Positions 44,984 to 52,566 of a stretch of 64,000 nt of DNA are shown one piece after another. This DNA comes from Schaalia odontolytica (lineage in GTDB: Bacteria; Actinomycetota; Actinomycetes; Actinomycetales; Actinomycetaceae): NCBI RefSeq assembly GCF_024584435.1, contig NZ_CP102197.1, positions 2,232,001 to 2,296,000 of the forward strand, read 5' to 3'. The translations under genes were made by a program, and so were the position numbers. Positions within the stretch are counted from its first letter, which is position 1, and every line of letters starts with the position of its first letter. The notes beneath the pieces are model-generated. The model saw only the letters and a program-made list of their open reading frames with translations. It made no database searches and was not told the DNA's origin.

Positions 44984-46956
44984 TGCCTGACACCCACACG
45001 ACTCCTTTCGCCCCTGCGGCTGCGTCGCGCCTGGTGGGCGCCTACGTCATCGACCTCGCAATCCTCGCCGCGTTGCTCGGGATCACCTGGTTCGTCTACT
45101 TCACACCCCTGACGATGACCCTCATCACCATCGAGGCCGTCCTTGCCTCCGCGATCATGCTGGGAGCAACGGGACGCACGCCGGGGATGGCCGCCATGAA
45201 GGTGTGCCTCATCCGCGACGAGGGCGACGCGCAGACCCCCTCCCTGGGCTCAGCCCTCGCCTACACCGCCATGAACGTCGGCCTGCAGCTGACGGTCGTC
45301 GGACCCCTTGCCGCCTTCGCCATGGTCAACGACGGGCACACCTGGCTGACGGGCCCGACCGGCACCCGCCTCGTCGACCTGCGCAAGCACGCGGCGCTCG
45401 CGGCCGGACCCGGTGACGCGGTGCTGGGCGGAGGCGGGTACTCGCGGCCCGAGCGAACGCCCAGCGGCTTCGACGCCGTCCACACGAGTCCCGTATCGCA
45501 GGACTGGGGGGCGCCCAGCGCCCCGCTCGTGCCCGTCCCCTCCAGCGCTCCCGACCGCTCCGCGCCCGGTTACCGCGCGAACGACCCCTACGGCCCTGAG
45601 TTCGCTGCCGCTCAGCAGGGCGGCGCTGCGGCTCCCGGTGTTCCCTCGGGGTACGGGTTCTCTGTTCCTGCGGCGCCCGCCGCTCCTGGCGCGGCCGGGC
45701 CCTCGGTTCCTGCGGCGCCCGGGCCCTCGGTTCCTGCGGCGCCCGCTGCTCCTGGCGCGGCCGGGCCCTCGGTTCCTTCTGCGTCCGTTCCGCCCTCGGT
45801 TCCTTCTGCGCCCGGGCCCTCGGTTCCTTCTGCGCCCGGGCCCTCGGTTCCTTCTGCGCCCGGGCCCTCGGTTCCTTCTGCGCCCGTTCCGCCATCCGGA
45901 CCGTCGTATGGGGGCTCCTACGGTGGCCCCTCGGTCCCGCCCGCCCCGTCGGCTCCCGCGCCGGGCCGCATCGGTGGTCCCACCCAGTTCGACGAGGTCC
46001 TTGCGGCGCCCGCCGGTCCTGGCGCGCCTGTGGCGTCAGCTTCCAGCGTGCCCGCCGCACCCGCCGTTCCTTCGGCGCCCGCACCCTCCGTTCCTTCGGC
46101 GCCCGCCTCGATGTCTGCATCCGGTGTTCGCTCTGCTCCCACACCGAGCGCTCCTGTCGCGGGGTCTATGCCTTCGGCCCCCGCCGGTTCTGCCGCTTCT
46201 TCGGCGCCCGCCGGTCCTGGCGTACCTGTGGCGTCAGCTTCCGGCGTGCCCGCCGCACCCGTCGTTCCTTCGGCGCCCGCCTCGATGTCTGTACCCGGTG
46301 TTCGCTCTGCTCCCACACCGAGCGCTCCTGTCGCGGGGTCTATGCCTTCGGCCCCCGCCGGTTCTGCCGCTTCTTCGGCGCCCGCCGGTCCTGGCGTACC
46401 TGTGGCGTCAGCTTCCGGCATGCCCGCCGCACCCTCCGTTCGTTCGGCACCCGCACCCTCCGTTCCTTCGGCGCCCGCGCCACCGCCTAGCCGCCGGGAC
46501 TACCAAGCTGCGCAGGCGGGAACGCAGGCCCCATCGCAGTGGGGTGGGGATGGGCGGTCGCAGGCCGGCGTGCCCGGCCGGTCCCAGTGGGGGGCGCCCG
46601 CCGCTCCCACGGTGCGGCCGCTGCTGTGGATCATCTTTGATTCCGGGCAGCGCGAGCTCATCGATTCGCCACTGACCCTCGGCCGAGCGCCCGCATCGGT
46701 GGAGGGCTCCCGCTCAGTTGTGGTGCCCGACACGACGGTGTCCCTGTCGCGCACGCACATGCGCGTTGGCCCCACCGCAAACGGCGCGTGGATTGAGGAC
46801 TCGTTCTCGGCGAATGGCACACAGATCCGCACCCCAGATGGGCGGATCACCGCCCTGACCGGCGGACAAGCGGTGGAGGTCCCCGCCGGCACCGAGATCC
46901 TCATGGGGGAGCGGCGAGCGACCATCGTCTACGCCGATGCTGACACCGCCCACTGA
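44983..46956 (+). CDS. RDD membrane domain - FHA domain protein with repetitive linker
   Basis: 657 residues. An RDD domain with about three membrane helices (about 10-145) is joined by a long Pro/Ala/Ser/Val linker (about 210-510, SVPSAPGP-type units) to a C-terminal FHA domain (about 545-650; LGRAP, SLSRTHMRV, SANGTQI). FHA domains bind phosphothreonine, so this protein could link the kinase at 29916 to the secretion machine; RDD-FHA proteins occur at other actinobacterial T7SS loci. The linker contains two 174-bp near-identical repeats, so its length probably varies between strains. It is followed by a repeat array. Confidence 0.87.
   Translation: MPDTHTTPFAPAAASRLVGAYVIDLAILAALLGITWFVYFTPLTMTLITIEAVLASAIMLGATGRTPGMAAMKVCLIRDEGDAQTPSLGSALAYTAMNVGLQLTVVGPLAAFAMVNDGHTWLTGPTGTRLVDLRKHAALAAGPGDAVLGGGGYSRPERTPSGFDAVHTSPVSQDWGAPSAPLVPVPSSAPDRSAPGYRANDPYGPEFAAAQQGGAAAPGVPSGYGFSVPAAPAAPGAAGPSVPAAPGPSVPAAPAAPGAAGPSVPSASVPPSVPSAPGPSVPSAPGPSVPSAPGPSVPSAPVPPSGPSYGGSYGGPSVPPAPSAPAPGRIGGPTQFDEVLAAPAGPGAPVASASSVPAAPAVPSAPAPSVPSAPASMSASGVRSAPTPSAPVAGSMPSAPAGSAASSAPAGPGVPVASASGVPAAPVVPSAPASMSVPGVRSAPTPSAPVAGSMPSAPAGSAASSAPAGPGVPVASASGMPAAPSVRSAPAPSVPSAPAPPPSRRDYQAAQAGTQAPSQWGGDGRSQAGVPGRSQWGAPAAPTVRPLLWIIFDSGQRELIDSPLTLGRAPASVEGSRSVVVPDTTVSLSRTHMRVGPTANGAWIEDSFSANGTQIRTPDGRITALTGGQAVEVPAGTEILMGERRATIVYADADTAH
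46105..46452 (+). repeat. Two tandem 174-bp repeats inside the RDD-FHA gene
   Basis: Two near-identical copies (46105-46278 and 46279-46452), each 58 codons, encode units with SMPSAPAGSAASSAPAG. A partial copy precedes them. In-frame and likely to expand or contract. Shorter 24-30 bp Pro/Ser/Ala units lie at 45.66-45.90 kb. Confidence 0.85.
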
Positions 46957-47054
46957 TCCCGCGGCGGGCTCGGCCGGCACGGCGGGTGCGGCGGTGAGTT
47001 GCGTGTGTCGGCCCGCACCCTCGGGCTGCCCCTGCGCTTGACCCTCGCCTGGCG

Positions 47055-48214
47055 ATGCAACCGGGCCCGCCCGTGCCTCGGTAGTGTGGCTTGAAATGGG
47101 GCAGTTTGTGGATGCGGGGGTGGTTGGGGTTTCACTGGGGGCGCTGGTGCGGCATGCCAGGGTGGTCTGGGTTTCACGGGCGGCGCTGGTGCGGCATGCG
47201 GGGGTGGTCTGGGTTTCACGGGGCCGCTCGTGCCTGGGGTTGTTTGCGTCGTGGTGTAACCGGGGCCGCCCGTGCCTGGGGCTGTTTGCGCCGTGGTGTA
47301 ACCGGGCCCGCCCGTGCCTGGGGCTGTTTGCGCCGTGGTGTAACCGGGCCCGCCCGTGCCTGGGGCTGTTTGCGCCGTGGTGTAACCGGGCCCGCCCGTG
47401 CCTCGGCAGTATGGCTCGAAATGGGGCAGTTTGTGGATGCGGGGGTGGTTGGGGTTTCACTGGGGGCGCTGGTGCGGCGTGCCAGGGTGGTCTGGGTTTC
47501 ACTGGGGGCGCTGGTGCGGCATGCTGGGGTGGTCTGGGTTTCACAGGTCCGCCCGTGCCTGGGGCTGTTTGCGCCGTGGTGTAACCGGGCCCGCCCCTGT
47601 CTCGGCAATGTGGCTTGAAATGGGGCAGTTTGTGGATGCGGGGGTGGTTGGGGTTTCACTGGGGGCGCTGGTGCGGCGTGCCAGGGTGGTCTGGGTTTCA
47701 TGGGGCCGCCCCTGTATCAGGTCGCTTGCGCCGTGGTGTAACCGGGCCCGCCCCTGCCTGGGGCTGTTGGCGTCGTGGTGTAACTGGGGCCGCCCCTGTC
47801 TCGGTAGTGTGGCTCGAAATGGGGCAGTTTGTGGATGCGGGGGTGGTCTGGGTTTCACGGGCCCGCCCGTGCCTGGGGCTGTTTGCGCCGCGGTGTAACT
47901 GGGACCGCCCGTGCCTCGGTAGTGTGGCTCGAAATGGGGCAGTTTGTGGATGCGGGGGTGGTCGGGGTCTCACGGGCGGTGCTGGTGTGGCATGCTGGGG
48001 TGGTCTGGGTTTCACGGGCGGCACTGGTGCGGCACGCTGGGGTGGCCTGGGTTTCACGGGACCGCCCCTGCCTGGGGCTGTTTACGCCGTGGTGTAACCG
48101 GGCCCGCCCCTGTCTCGGCAATGTGGCTCGAAATGGGGCAGTTTGTGGATGCTGGGGTGGTCTGGGTTTCACTGGGGACGCTGGTGCGGCGTGCCAGGGT
48201 GGTCTGGGTTTCAC
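47055..48214. repeat. Array 1: bidirectional 42-bp repeat array, six modules
   Basis: An 8-bp anchor GTGTAACC (forward; GTGAAACC elsewhere) or GGTTTCAC (reverse) recurs with 34 nt between neighbours. Forward anchors begin at 47055, 47254, 47296, 47338, 47380, 47579, 47736, 47778, 47893 and 48092. Reverse units (GGGTGGTCTGGGTTTCAC) begin at 47118, 47160, 47202, 47443, 47485, 47527, 47642, 47684, 47841, 47956, 47998, 48040, 48155 and 48197. Each forward-to-reverse switch spans a centre with CGAAATGGGGCAGTTTGTGG and exactly 63 nt between unit starts; each reverse-to-forward switch is exactly 52 nt. Open frames here are by-products of a period divisible by three. Confidence 0.9.
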
Positions 48215-48563
48215 GTCCTCTTCGTCTGCGCCTGCATCGGGCCGACGGCGCCTAGCCAAGCAGTGCGATCCATCACCTTGTTGAAGTGTCAAGCGAGTCA
48301 TTGGGCGTGAGAGCCAGGTGCGGACGTGCTGCCACGCTGCGAATTTCGACCGCTTGACTTCGACGTGAATCGCAGCCTTCTTCTTAGCTGGTGCCTCAGG
48401 GCGAAGCAGGGGCATACGGATGCGCAGCCGAAAAGAGCGGGATGCCCTAGCGGCGCTGGCGTGCGCATATCGTGGTGGGCATCGCAGCCCTGCTCGATCA
48501 GGTTAGGAACGGCAGAACCGGAGGATCTGCCCGCGCGGCGCCTCGATGTGCCACCCGAGGGAT
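48215..48563. other. Non-repetitive intergenic stretch, no supported gene
   Basis: About 350 bp between array 1 and the 26-bp repeats. Open frames exist on the minus strand but run into the repeats and have no ribosome site or family signal. I see no gene, RNA or promoter that I can support. Confidence 0.4.
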
Positions 48564-48667
48564 CGCCGCGCTGGTGGAAGCCGGGGTGCCGCCGCGCTGG
48601 TGGAACCCGAGGGATCGCCGCGCTGGTGGAAGCCGGGGTACCGCCGCGCCGGTGGAACCCGGGGTGC
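48564..48667. repeat. Four tandem 26-bp units
   Basis: Units starting CGCCGCGC(T/C)GGTGGAA at 48564, 48590, 48616 and 48642, alternating between AAGCCGGGGT and AACCCGAGGGAT endings. They merge into the 88-bp repeats. Confidence 0.8.
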
Positions 48668-48892
48668 CGCCGCCACGAGCGCGGACAACAGACACAGACA
48701 ACAGACATGGCCAACAGGCACAGCCAACAGGCACGGCCAAACGATAGAAAGGGGCCGCCGCCACAAGCGCGGACAAGAGGCACAGACAACAGACATGGCC
48801 AACAGGCACAGCCAACAGGCACGGCCAAATGATAGAAAGGGGCCGCCGCCACAAGCGCGAACACCAGACACAGACGCGGCCGAAAAACGGAA
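48667..48892. repeat. 88-bp tandem repeats leading into a terminator arm
   Basis: Copies start at 48667 and 48755, with a partial third at 48843. Each has CCAACAGGCACAGCCAACAG and ends in GATAGAAAGGGGCCGCC. The last part equals the left arm of the terminator at 48893-48920, so the terminator edge has been duplicated upstream. Confidence 0.8.
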
Positions 48893-48920
48893 AGGGGCCG
48901 CCCCATCTGGGGCGGCCCCT
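48893..48920 (-). terminator. Strong terminator after the WXG100 pair
   Basis: AGGGGCCGCCCCA and TGGGGCGGCCCCT form a 13-bp perfect stem around TC, 22 bp beyond the WXG100 stop. On the minus strand it is followed by TTTCC. Confidence 0.8.
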
Positions 48921-48942
48921 CTATGCTCTCCGAGCGACGCTA

Positions 48943-49224
48943 TCAGAAGCGGGCAGCGCTGGACTGGTCCGTCTGCTGGTAGTTGGTGCGAGCGGAGTCA
49001 ACGGCGGTCGAGGTCTTACGCAGGACGTCCTTCAGGCCGTTAAGGCCCTCGTTCCACTTGCGCTGGGCGGCCTGGTAGGCTTCCTGAGCCTGGCCTTCCC
49101 ACGACGCGACCAGCTGGTTGAGCGTCTGCTCGAGGTCGCTCAGGCAGCTATCGAGGTTGCCTGCACCGGTGTTGATGTCAGCGGCGGCCTGATCGAGGGC
49201 GCCGTACTGTACCTGGAAATCCAT
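48943..49224 (-). CDS. WXG100 protein, EsxB (CFP-10)-like
   Basis: 93 residues, helical hairpin with Trp42-Glu-Gly44 at the turn. The C-terminus has NYQQTD (Tyr82 to Asp86), matching the YxxxD/E secretion signal read by EccC, which marks it as the CFP-10-like partner. It lies 21 bp after its partner gene. Exported as a folded heterodimer by the T7SS. Confidence 0.93.
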   Translation of the reverse strand: MDFQVQYGALDQAAADINTGAGNLDSCLSDLEQTLNQLVASWEGQAQEAYQAAQRKWNEGLNGLKDVLRKTSTAVDSARTNYQQTDQSSAARF

Positions 49225-49245
49225 TTCAGTCTCCTATCGTCTCTA

Positions 49246-49551
49246 TCACAGTCCGCCGAGAAGCTGAGAGAACGTGCTCTTAGTATCGGCCTCGTTGGCT
49301 TCCATGGACTGGTGCGTGCCGCGCAGGTTGTCAGCGAGCTCCTGCAGAGCCTCGTTAATCTTGCGGGCATTGTCCTGCCACTGCTGCATCAGCTGCGTGA
49401 ACTGGACAGAAGCCGCGCCCTGCCAGGAGCTGCCGATGGTTGACAGGTCGCCCTCGAGACGGGAGAAGTGACCCTGCAGGTCGGCGTAGGTCGACTCGAT
49501 AGCCTGTACGCCCCTAGGAAGGGCGCCGTCCTCGGCCCTCTGGTCTGCCAT
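49246..49551 (-). CDS. WXG100 protein, EsxA (ESAT-6)-like
   Basis: 101 residues from ATG at 49551 with GGAGG 5 nt upstream; ATG at 49563 and a much longer open frame are rejected. Turn motif Trp43-Gln-Gly45 in SSWQGAA. It lacks YxxxD/E, as expected for the ESAT-6-like partner. Its leader contains an 8-bp hairpin (49580-49601, CTCTCGCG against CGTGAGAG) that may affect translation or mRNA stability. Confidence 0.93.
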   Translation of the reverse strand: MADQRAEDGALPRGVQAIESTYADLQGHFSRLEGDLSTIGSSWQGAASVQFTQLMQQWQDNARKINEALQELADNLRGTHQSMEANEADTKSTFSQLLGGL

Positions 49552-49749
49552 GTGAACCTCCATTTTGTATGAGTGGACTCTCTCGCGGGGATGCGTGAGA
49601 GCATGGGGACATACGAATACTAACCATGTTTTCGAGAATTTTTTAGATGTTACGCGAAAATCATGACAAATCCTGACCGACAACCTAGACTTACAGGGTT
49701 GTGTCGTGTACTCGCTTAACCCCATCACACGGCATCTTGGGAGGATTCG
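49552..49749. other. AT-rich divergent control region of the two T7SS right-half operons
   Basis: 198 bp between the WXG100 pair and eccD, strikingly AT-rich at 49610-49680 (GTTTTCGAGAATTTTTTAG). It holds the eccD promoter at 49663-49691 and, on the minus strand, TAGTAT as a possible -10 for the WXG100 genes. Confidence 0.5.
49663..49691 (+). promoter_or_regulatory. Promoter of eccD-eccB-mycP
   Basis: ATGACA (49663-49668), 17-nt spacer, TAGACT (49686-49691). The leader to the ATG at 49750 is about 50 nt and ends with GGGAGG. Confidence 0.6.
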
Positions 49750-51111
49750 ATGGCATCGGTTGCATCTCGTGGCGTGGCGCTTATCCCACTCACGATCACC
49801 TATGGCGTGGATCGTAGCGACGTGACGATCCCCCAGTCGGTACCGCTGGTTGAGCTTCTCCCGGGACTGGTTGAGTCCGTCGGAGCCTTCAGCGACGAGC
49901 CCACGAATGACGGTTTTGCGGTGCGTACGGCGTCGGGTCGCCTCCTCGACCAATCGAAGTCCCTGGCCAGTCAGGGGGTGCGTGCGGGCGCCGCCCTTAC
50001 CCTCGAGCCGCTCGGCGAAGGCGCGTCGGACATGGTCTACGACGATCTGACCGAGGCCGTGGGACAGGTCATCGAAAGGGTGTCCACACCATGGACGCGT
50101 GAGGATACTCGCACACTCGCCGCGCTGTGTGCTGCCGCACTCATCTTCGTCGCGGCGCTCCTCCTGGCGACCACGCCCCCCGACACGATCGCTTCCCTCG
50201 ACAAGGATGCCCTGCGCACACAGAACTACCTCTACGGAGCGATCGGCCTCGTGTCCGCCATGCTCGTTACCGGAACCTCGGTGGTCGTCGCCCGCAAGAG
50301 CCCGGGACCGAGCGGCATCGCCCTGGCCCACACAGTTCCGCTTCTGACGGCCGCCGCCGCGCTGCGGCTGACCCAGAGCCAGTGGGACAAGGGGGGCTGG
50401 ATCAGCGTTGGTGTCGGCCTGCTGATCGGCTCTCTTGCCGCACTCGCGCTGCCCAAGCGCTACCGAATCTCCATCGCGGCCCCGCTCCTCCTCGGCTCCG
50501 TGATCGCAGCCACCGGGCTGATGGTGTACGTCGGAAACCTCTCCCAGCGTGGTGTCTCGGCGGTCCTCTTTGCCTTCGTCGTGGTCCTGCTTCAGCTCGC
50601 CCCGTGGGTGGCGCTCGCCCACATCCCCGTCCGCATCCTCGACGCGAACACGACCGAGCAGATCCCCGCCCAGGGGGTCACCGACCAGGTGAGCACCTCC
50701 TTCGTCTTCGTCGTCGCCCTGCGCTCGGGCGGCGGGCTGGCGGCGATCTTCCTGACGGTGTCGATGCTCTCGGCCCCCGCTAAGGGGTCCGTGTTCCTCC
50801 CCCTCATGCTTGTGCTGCTCGGTGCGGTTTCCCTCATCCTCCAGACCCGCTCGATTCGGGCGCGCGTGGAGGTTCTGCTCGGCGCTCTCACGGGCCTGAG
50901 CGCGATCCTGGTTGCCGCCGCCCTCGCGACCCGGACGGACGCGACGGTCCTGCCGTGGGTGACGCTCTTGGCGGTCGCCGCCGCGCTTGTCCTCGTCATC
51001 ACGAACGTCGTCGGGCCTCGCATGCGACCCCACCTGGCGCGCCTCGCGGACACGCTCTCGGTGCTCTCGCTCTTTGTCCTCATCCCTCTGGCCGTCTACC
51101 TGTGGGGCTAA
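49750..51111 (+). CDS. eccD: T7SS membrane protein EccD
   Basis: 453 residues, GGGAGG 5 nt before the ATG. A ubiquitin-like domain (about 10-95) and an acidic linker (MVYDDLTEAVGQ) precede about eleven membrane helices. This is the canonical copy: it stands before eccB and mycP, as in ESX-4-type loci. A second eccD-like gene is at 43562. It lies 3 nt before eccB. Confidence 0.93.
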   Translation: MASVASRGVALIPLTITYGVDRSDVTIPQSVPLVELLPGLVESVGAFSDEPTNDGFAVRTASGRLLDQSKSLASQGVRAGAALTLEPLGEGASDMVYDDLTEAVGQVIERVSTPWTREDTRTLAALCAAALIFVAALLLATTPPDTIASLDKDALRTQNYLYGAIGLVSAMLVTGTSVVVARKSPGPSGIALAHTVPLLTAAAALRLTQSQWDKGGWISVGVGLLIGSLAALALPKRYRISIAAPLLLGSVIAATGLMVYVGNLSQRGVSAVLFAFVVVLLQLAPWVALAHIPVRILDANTTEQIPAQGVTDQVSTSFVFVVALRSGGGLAAIFLTVSMLSAPAKGSVFLPLMLVLLGAVSLILQTRSIRARVEVLLGALTGLSAILVAAALATRTDATVLPWVTLLAVAAALVLVITNVVGPRMRPHLARLADTLSVLSLFVLIPLAVYLWG

Positions 51112-51114
51112 GTC

Positions 51115-52566
51115 ATGCCGTCGAGTAAAGACATCCTTGAAGCCCAGCGCTTCAATCGCAGTCGCCTGATCACCGCTTTCACATCCGGCACCCCCAACGG
51201 ACGCGAGGTTGACACTCCCTCGCCCGTTCGTCCGCTCATCTTCGGAGTCGTCGTCGCCGTCATCATGTGCGTGATCGGCGTGGCTACTCGCTTCTTCAGT
51301 TCGAATCCGGACCTGAACACGGTGAACTACGAGCTGATCAACGTCAAGGACACCGGCGCCCGCTACTTCTGGGCGAACGGCGTGCTTCACCCGATCAAGA
51401 ACATCACGACGGCTAAGCTCCTCGCGCCGGAATCGGGACTCGGTTCAACGAAGGCCAGTGCTGCTGCCCTCGAGAACTATCCGCGAGGCCCCCAGCTTGG
51501 CCTCGATAACGTCCCCGAAGACGTTCCCGCCGCCAAGCAGCTAGCGAGCACGTGGCTGTCGTGCGATCTGGACGACTCCTCGCACACGTGGATCGCCAAG
51601 AGCCTGCCCTCCGAGCAGTTCAAGCTCACGGAGACCACCTCGGCGCTCGTGACCCCCGATCACGGGGGAACCAGGTACTTCATTGACGGAACCACGCATA
51701 AGAAGTACCTGATCAACGACGCCGACAGTCGCGAGAGCGAATGGGCGCTCGCGTTCCAGAACATCATCGCCTACCCGATCGACGTCGAGCCCGAGTGGCT
51801 TGAGCTCTTCCCGTCCGGCACGCGGCTGAGATCGTGGAGCTATCACGACATCCCGAACGCCGGCCAGCCTGCGACGAAGCTCCCCGGTTCCCTCAAGGAC
51901 AAGGGGCTGACGATCGGCATGGTCGTTGACCAGATCGATTCCAACGGTCAGGTCCTCAACTCCTACCTGGTCGTCGACGAAGCTAACCTGGCGGTCTTCA
52001 ACTCGACCGCGGCGCGCCTGTACAAGGACGCGCCGACCGGCAAGCAGCTCCCGACCGAGGAGTTCAAGGACATCGCCCCCGTCCACGCCGACTTCATCGG
52101 AGAGGACTGGCCGCCGTACGAGCACTTTGCCCAGGCCGAGTGGGCGAACGACAAGCGAGACTCGGCCACTCAGACGGTCGTGTGCGCGAAGATGGATACC
52201 ACCGATCACGCGGTGCCCAAGATCGGCCTGTACACGATGCCCAAGAAAGACGCGGACGCCGCCTCCTACGATCCGGAGTCCCTGAACGCCACGACAGGGC
52301 CGGTGACGACGCGCAAGGTGACGGTCGGCGGCGGTTCGGGCGCCCTCGTCGCGATTTCCCCCGGGGGTGGAGAGGCCGCCGCCTACGGCTTCGTTTCCGA
52401 CCTGGGATACTTCCACTCCCTCGGAGACGTGCCGAGCACCTCCATCAAGCTCCTCGGGTGGACGCAGGCCGACGCGACAGCCATCCCGCAGGCGTGGAGC
52501 AACCTCATCCCGCAGGGCGCCGAACTGACGCCCAAGGCGGCAGCGGCCTCAGTGGGGCTCTCGTGA
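51115..52566 (+). CDS. eccB: T7SS membrane protein EccB
   Basis: 483 residues. A short cytoplasmic N-terminus with the typical SKDILEAQRFNRSRL opening is followed by one membrane helix (41-60) and a large extracellular domain. That domain has a Cys pair (SCDLDD, VVCAKMD) and repeats that form the EccB outer ring. EccB joins EccC and EccD in the membrane core. The stop overlaps the mycP start (GTGA). No eccE gene is present in the window, consistent with an ESX-4-like minimal system. Confidence 0.93.
   Translation: MPSSKDILEAQRFNRSRLITAFTSGTPNGREVDTPSPVRPLIFGVVVAVIMCVIGVATRFFSSNPDLNTVNYELINVKDTGARYFWANGVLHPIKNITTAKLLAPESGLGSTKASAAALENYPRGPQLGLDNVPEDVPAAKQLASTWLSCDLDDSSHTWIAKSLPSEQFKLTETTSALVTPDHGGTRYFIDGTTHKKYLINDADSRESEWALAFQNIIAYPIDVEPEWLELFPSGTRLRSWSYHDIPNAGQPATKLPGSLKDKGLTIGMVVDQIDSNGQVLNSYLVVDEANLAVFNSTAARLYKDAPTGKQLPTEEFKDIAPVHADFIGEDWPPYEHFAQAEWANDKRDSATQTVVCAKMDTTDHAVPKIGLYTMPKKDADAASYDPESLNATTGPVTTRKVTVGGGSGALVAISPGGGEAAAYGFVSDLGYFHSLGDVPSTSIKLLGWTQADATAIPQAWSNLIPQGAELTPKAAAASVGLS

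Noticed and set aside
47055..48214. CRISPR array
   Set aside because: Regular spacing and GTGAAACC/GGTTTCAC ends recall CRISPR repeats, but the sequence between anchors is itself repeated, orientation flips, the conserved anchor is too short, and no cas gene is present.
48298..48906. Cys/Val-rich minus-strand ORFs over the 26-bp and 88-bp repeats
   Set aside because: Their translation is a by-product of the DNA repeats; overlapping frames give equally long products and none has start signals.
49246..51390. 714-codon minus-strand frame containing the EsxA-like protein at its end
   Set aside because: Only the last 101 codons are a real gene, with GGAGG before ATG 49551; the rest is antisense to eccD.
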